Source: Actinomycetota bacterium (GTDB lineage Bacteria > Actinomycetota > Thermoleophilia > Solirubrobacterales > Thermoleophilaceae). From it: a stretch of DNA of 13,800 nt. Location of the stretch: contig VAWV01000167.1 of the NCBI GenBank assembly GCA_005883295.1, positions 1-13,800 of the forward strand, given 5' to 3'. Every line of letters begins with the position of its first letter. Positions within the stretch are counted from its first letter, which is position 1. Both the position numbers and the translations under genes were made by a program. Below the pieces are notes generated by a model that worked only from the letters and a program-made list of their open reading frames with translations, was not told the DNA's origin and searched no databases. This document shows positions 13,089-13,800 of the stretch, piece by piece.

Positions 13089-13800
13089 CTACTGGCGGTC
13101 CGGTCCCGTCCCCGGGGCGTCGGGCGCCAGCCGCTCGCTCGCCGCGAGCTGCGCCACACCTGGCTCCGGCTCGCGCGCGTGAGCCGTTCCGTTGCCGGAA
13201 TCGACCGGCACCAGGGTGCCCGCCCTGTACGCGGCCATGATCCCCTCGATGTCGTCGCGCTCGAGTACCTCGTTCGAGAGGAGGCGCTCCGCGAACGCGT
13301 TGAGGAGAGGCCGGTTCTCGGTGATCAGCTTCTGGGCCCTGCGCCACGCCATGTCCGTGAGCTCCTGCTGCTCCTCGTCCACGATCCGCCGGCTGGCCTC
13401 GGACACCGAGTAGTCGTCGACCGGGAGGCGGCGCGAGCTGATGGTGGTCCCCATGCCGTAGTCGGTGACCATCGTGCGGCTCACCGTGTAGACCTTCTCG
13501 AGGTCGTTGGCGGCGCCGGTGGTGATCTCGCCGAACACGATCGCCTCCGCCACCCGGCCGCCGAGGGCCATGACCATCCAGTCCATCATCTCTTCCTTGG
13601 TCTTCAGGTAGCGGTCCTCCTGCGGCAGGTGCAGCGTGTAGCCGAGCGCCTTGCCGCGCGGGATGATCGAGATCCGATGGGACTTCTTCTGTGAGTCGAG
13701 GAGCTCGGCGCACAGCGCGTGGCCGCCCTCGTGGTATGCGATCACCCGCTTCTCGTGGTCGTTGATCACCTTGCGGGTCTGCATCCCGGCAACCACCCGC
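13089..13800 (-). CDS. ftsH: FtsH-type ATP-dependent zinc metalloprotease, C-terminal peptidase domain
   Basis: The gene enters from the right edge. About 236 C-terminal residues are present, without the membrane and AAA+ parts. FtsH is a membrane-bound protease that degrades misfolded membrane proteins and regulators. The peptidase is recognised by VIAYHEGGHAL (zinc ligands in HEGGH at 13719-13733, catalytic Glu), SIIPRGKALGYTLHLPQED, ALGGRVAEAIVFGEITTGAANDLEKV (third ligand Asp in AAND) and MVTDYGMG. HEGGH differs from the usual HEAGH at a non-ligand position. The stretch between YGMG and DYSVSEAS is short compared with typical FtsH, where a loop of the LGPVAF...FLG kind intervenes. The last 40 residues are a Pro/Ala/Gly-rich tail. 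It leads the minus-strand run ending in ychF. Confidence 0.9.
   Translation of the reverse strand, partial: RVVAGMQTRKVINDHEKRVIAYHEGGHALCAELLDSQKKSHRISIIPRGKALGYTLHLPQEDRYLKTKEEMMDWMVMALGGRVAEAIVFGEITTGAANDLEKVYTVSRTMVTDYGMGTTISSRRLPVDDYSVSEASRRIVDEEQQELTDMAWRRAQKLITENRPLLNAFAERLLSNEVLERDDIEGIMAAYRAGTLVPVDSGNGTAHAREPEPGVAQLAASERLAPDAPGTGPDRQ

Noticed and set aside
12670..13713. A 347-codon frame joining the epimerase to upstream residues
   Set aside because: The upstream part is a shadow of the FtsH peptidase region. The epimerase starts at GTG 13077.
1..13800. CRISPR array, insertion sequence, attachment site, tRNA or rRNA
   Set aside because: I saw no regularly spaced direct repeats, no transposase or integrase motifs, no cloverleaf with a matching acceptor stem and no rRNA-like sequence.

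Overview
The window is GC-rich chromosomal DNA that looks like an actinobacterium, most probably of the class Thermoleophilia (Solirubrobacterales-like). The main clue is the anchored protein at 5085-5867, whose N-terminus (a hydrophobic segment followed by LPANSVG and KNRSLT motifs) I associate with that group. TTG and GTG starts, TANNNT -10 elements, a SpoIID/LytB gene in a non-Bacillus setting and secreted PKD proteins fit as well. I ran no database search, so the taxonomy rests on recognition.

Layout. (1) 2-577, plus strand: the 3' end of a secreted phosphoesterase of the acid phosphatase/phospholipase C type. (2) 578-839: a regulatory region with a perfect 14-bp palindrome, a promoter candidate and a leader hairpin. 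(3) 840-5043, plus strand: two secreted proteins in tandem, a four-PKD-domain protein and a seven-repeat beta-propeller-like protein. Both start with TTG behind a GGGG ribosome binding site, and the unit ends in a strong hairpin at 5043-5072. (4) 5085-5867, minus strand: the membrane-anchored, lineage-type surface protein. (5) 6042-9157, minus strand: a two-gene operon with an ATGA overlap, encoding a thiamine-diphosphate enzyme of the acetolactate synthase family and a succinate-semialdehyde dehydrogenase. (6) 9158-9192: a 35-bp divergent promoter region in which each start codon lies exactly 6 nt behind a TANNNT box, suggesting leaderless transcripts on both sides. (7) 9193-10634, plus strand: a SpoIID/LytB protein broken by a one-base frameshift, then a 54-residue zinc-ribbon protein. 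(8) 10635-10876: a convergent intergenic region packed with inverted repeats. (9) 10877-13800, minus strand: a tightly packed run reading FtsH (C-terminal part), methylmalonyl-CoA epimerase, a 77-residue unknown, a PAP2 phosphatase and the YchF ATPase. No gene-free stretch exceeds 300 bases. The 174 nt at 5868-6041 hold the ribosome binding site of the anchored protein and no convincing terminator.

How the genes may work together. The most interesting metabolic reading is that the coupled pair at 6042-9157 converts 2-oxoglutarate to succinate through succinate semialdehyde, as the analogous pair does in cyanobacteria, rather than making acetolactate. The plus-strand genes at 840-5043 look like a cell-surface or extracellular module that has its own promoter and terminator. 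The FtsH-to-YchF run looks like a housekeeping operon. No mobile element, CRISPR array, tRNA or rRNA was seen.
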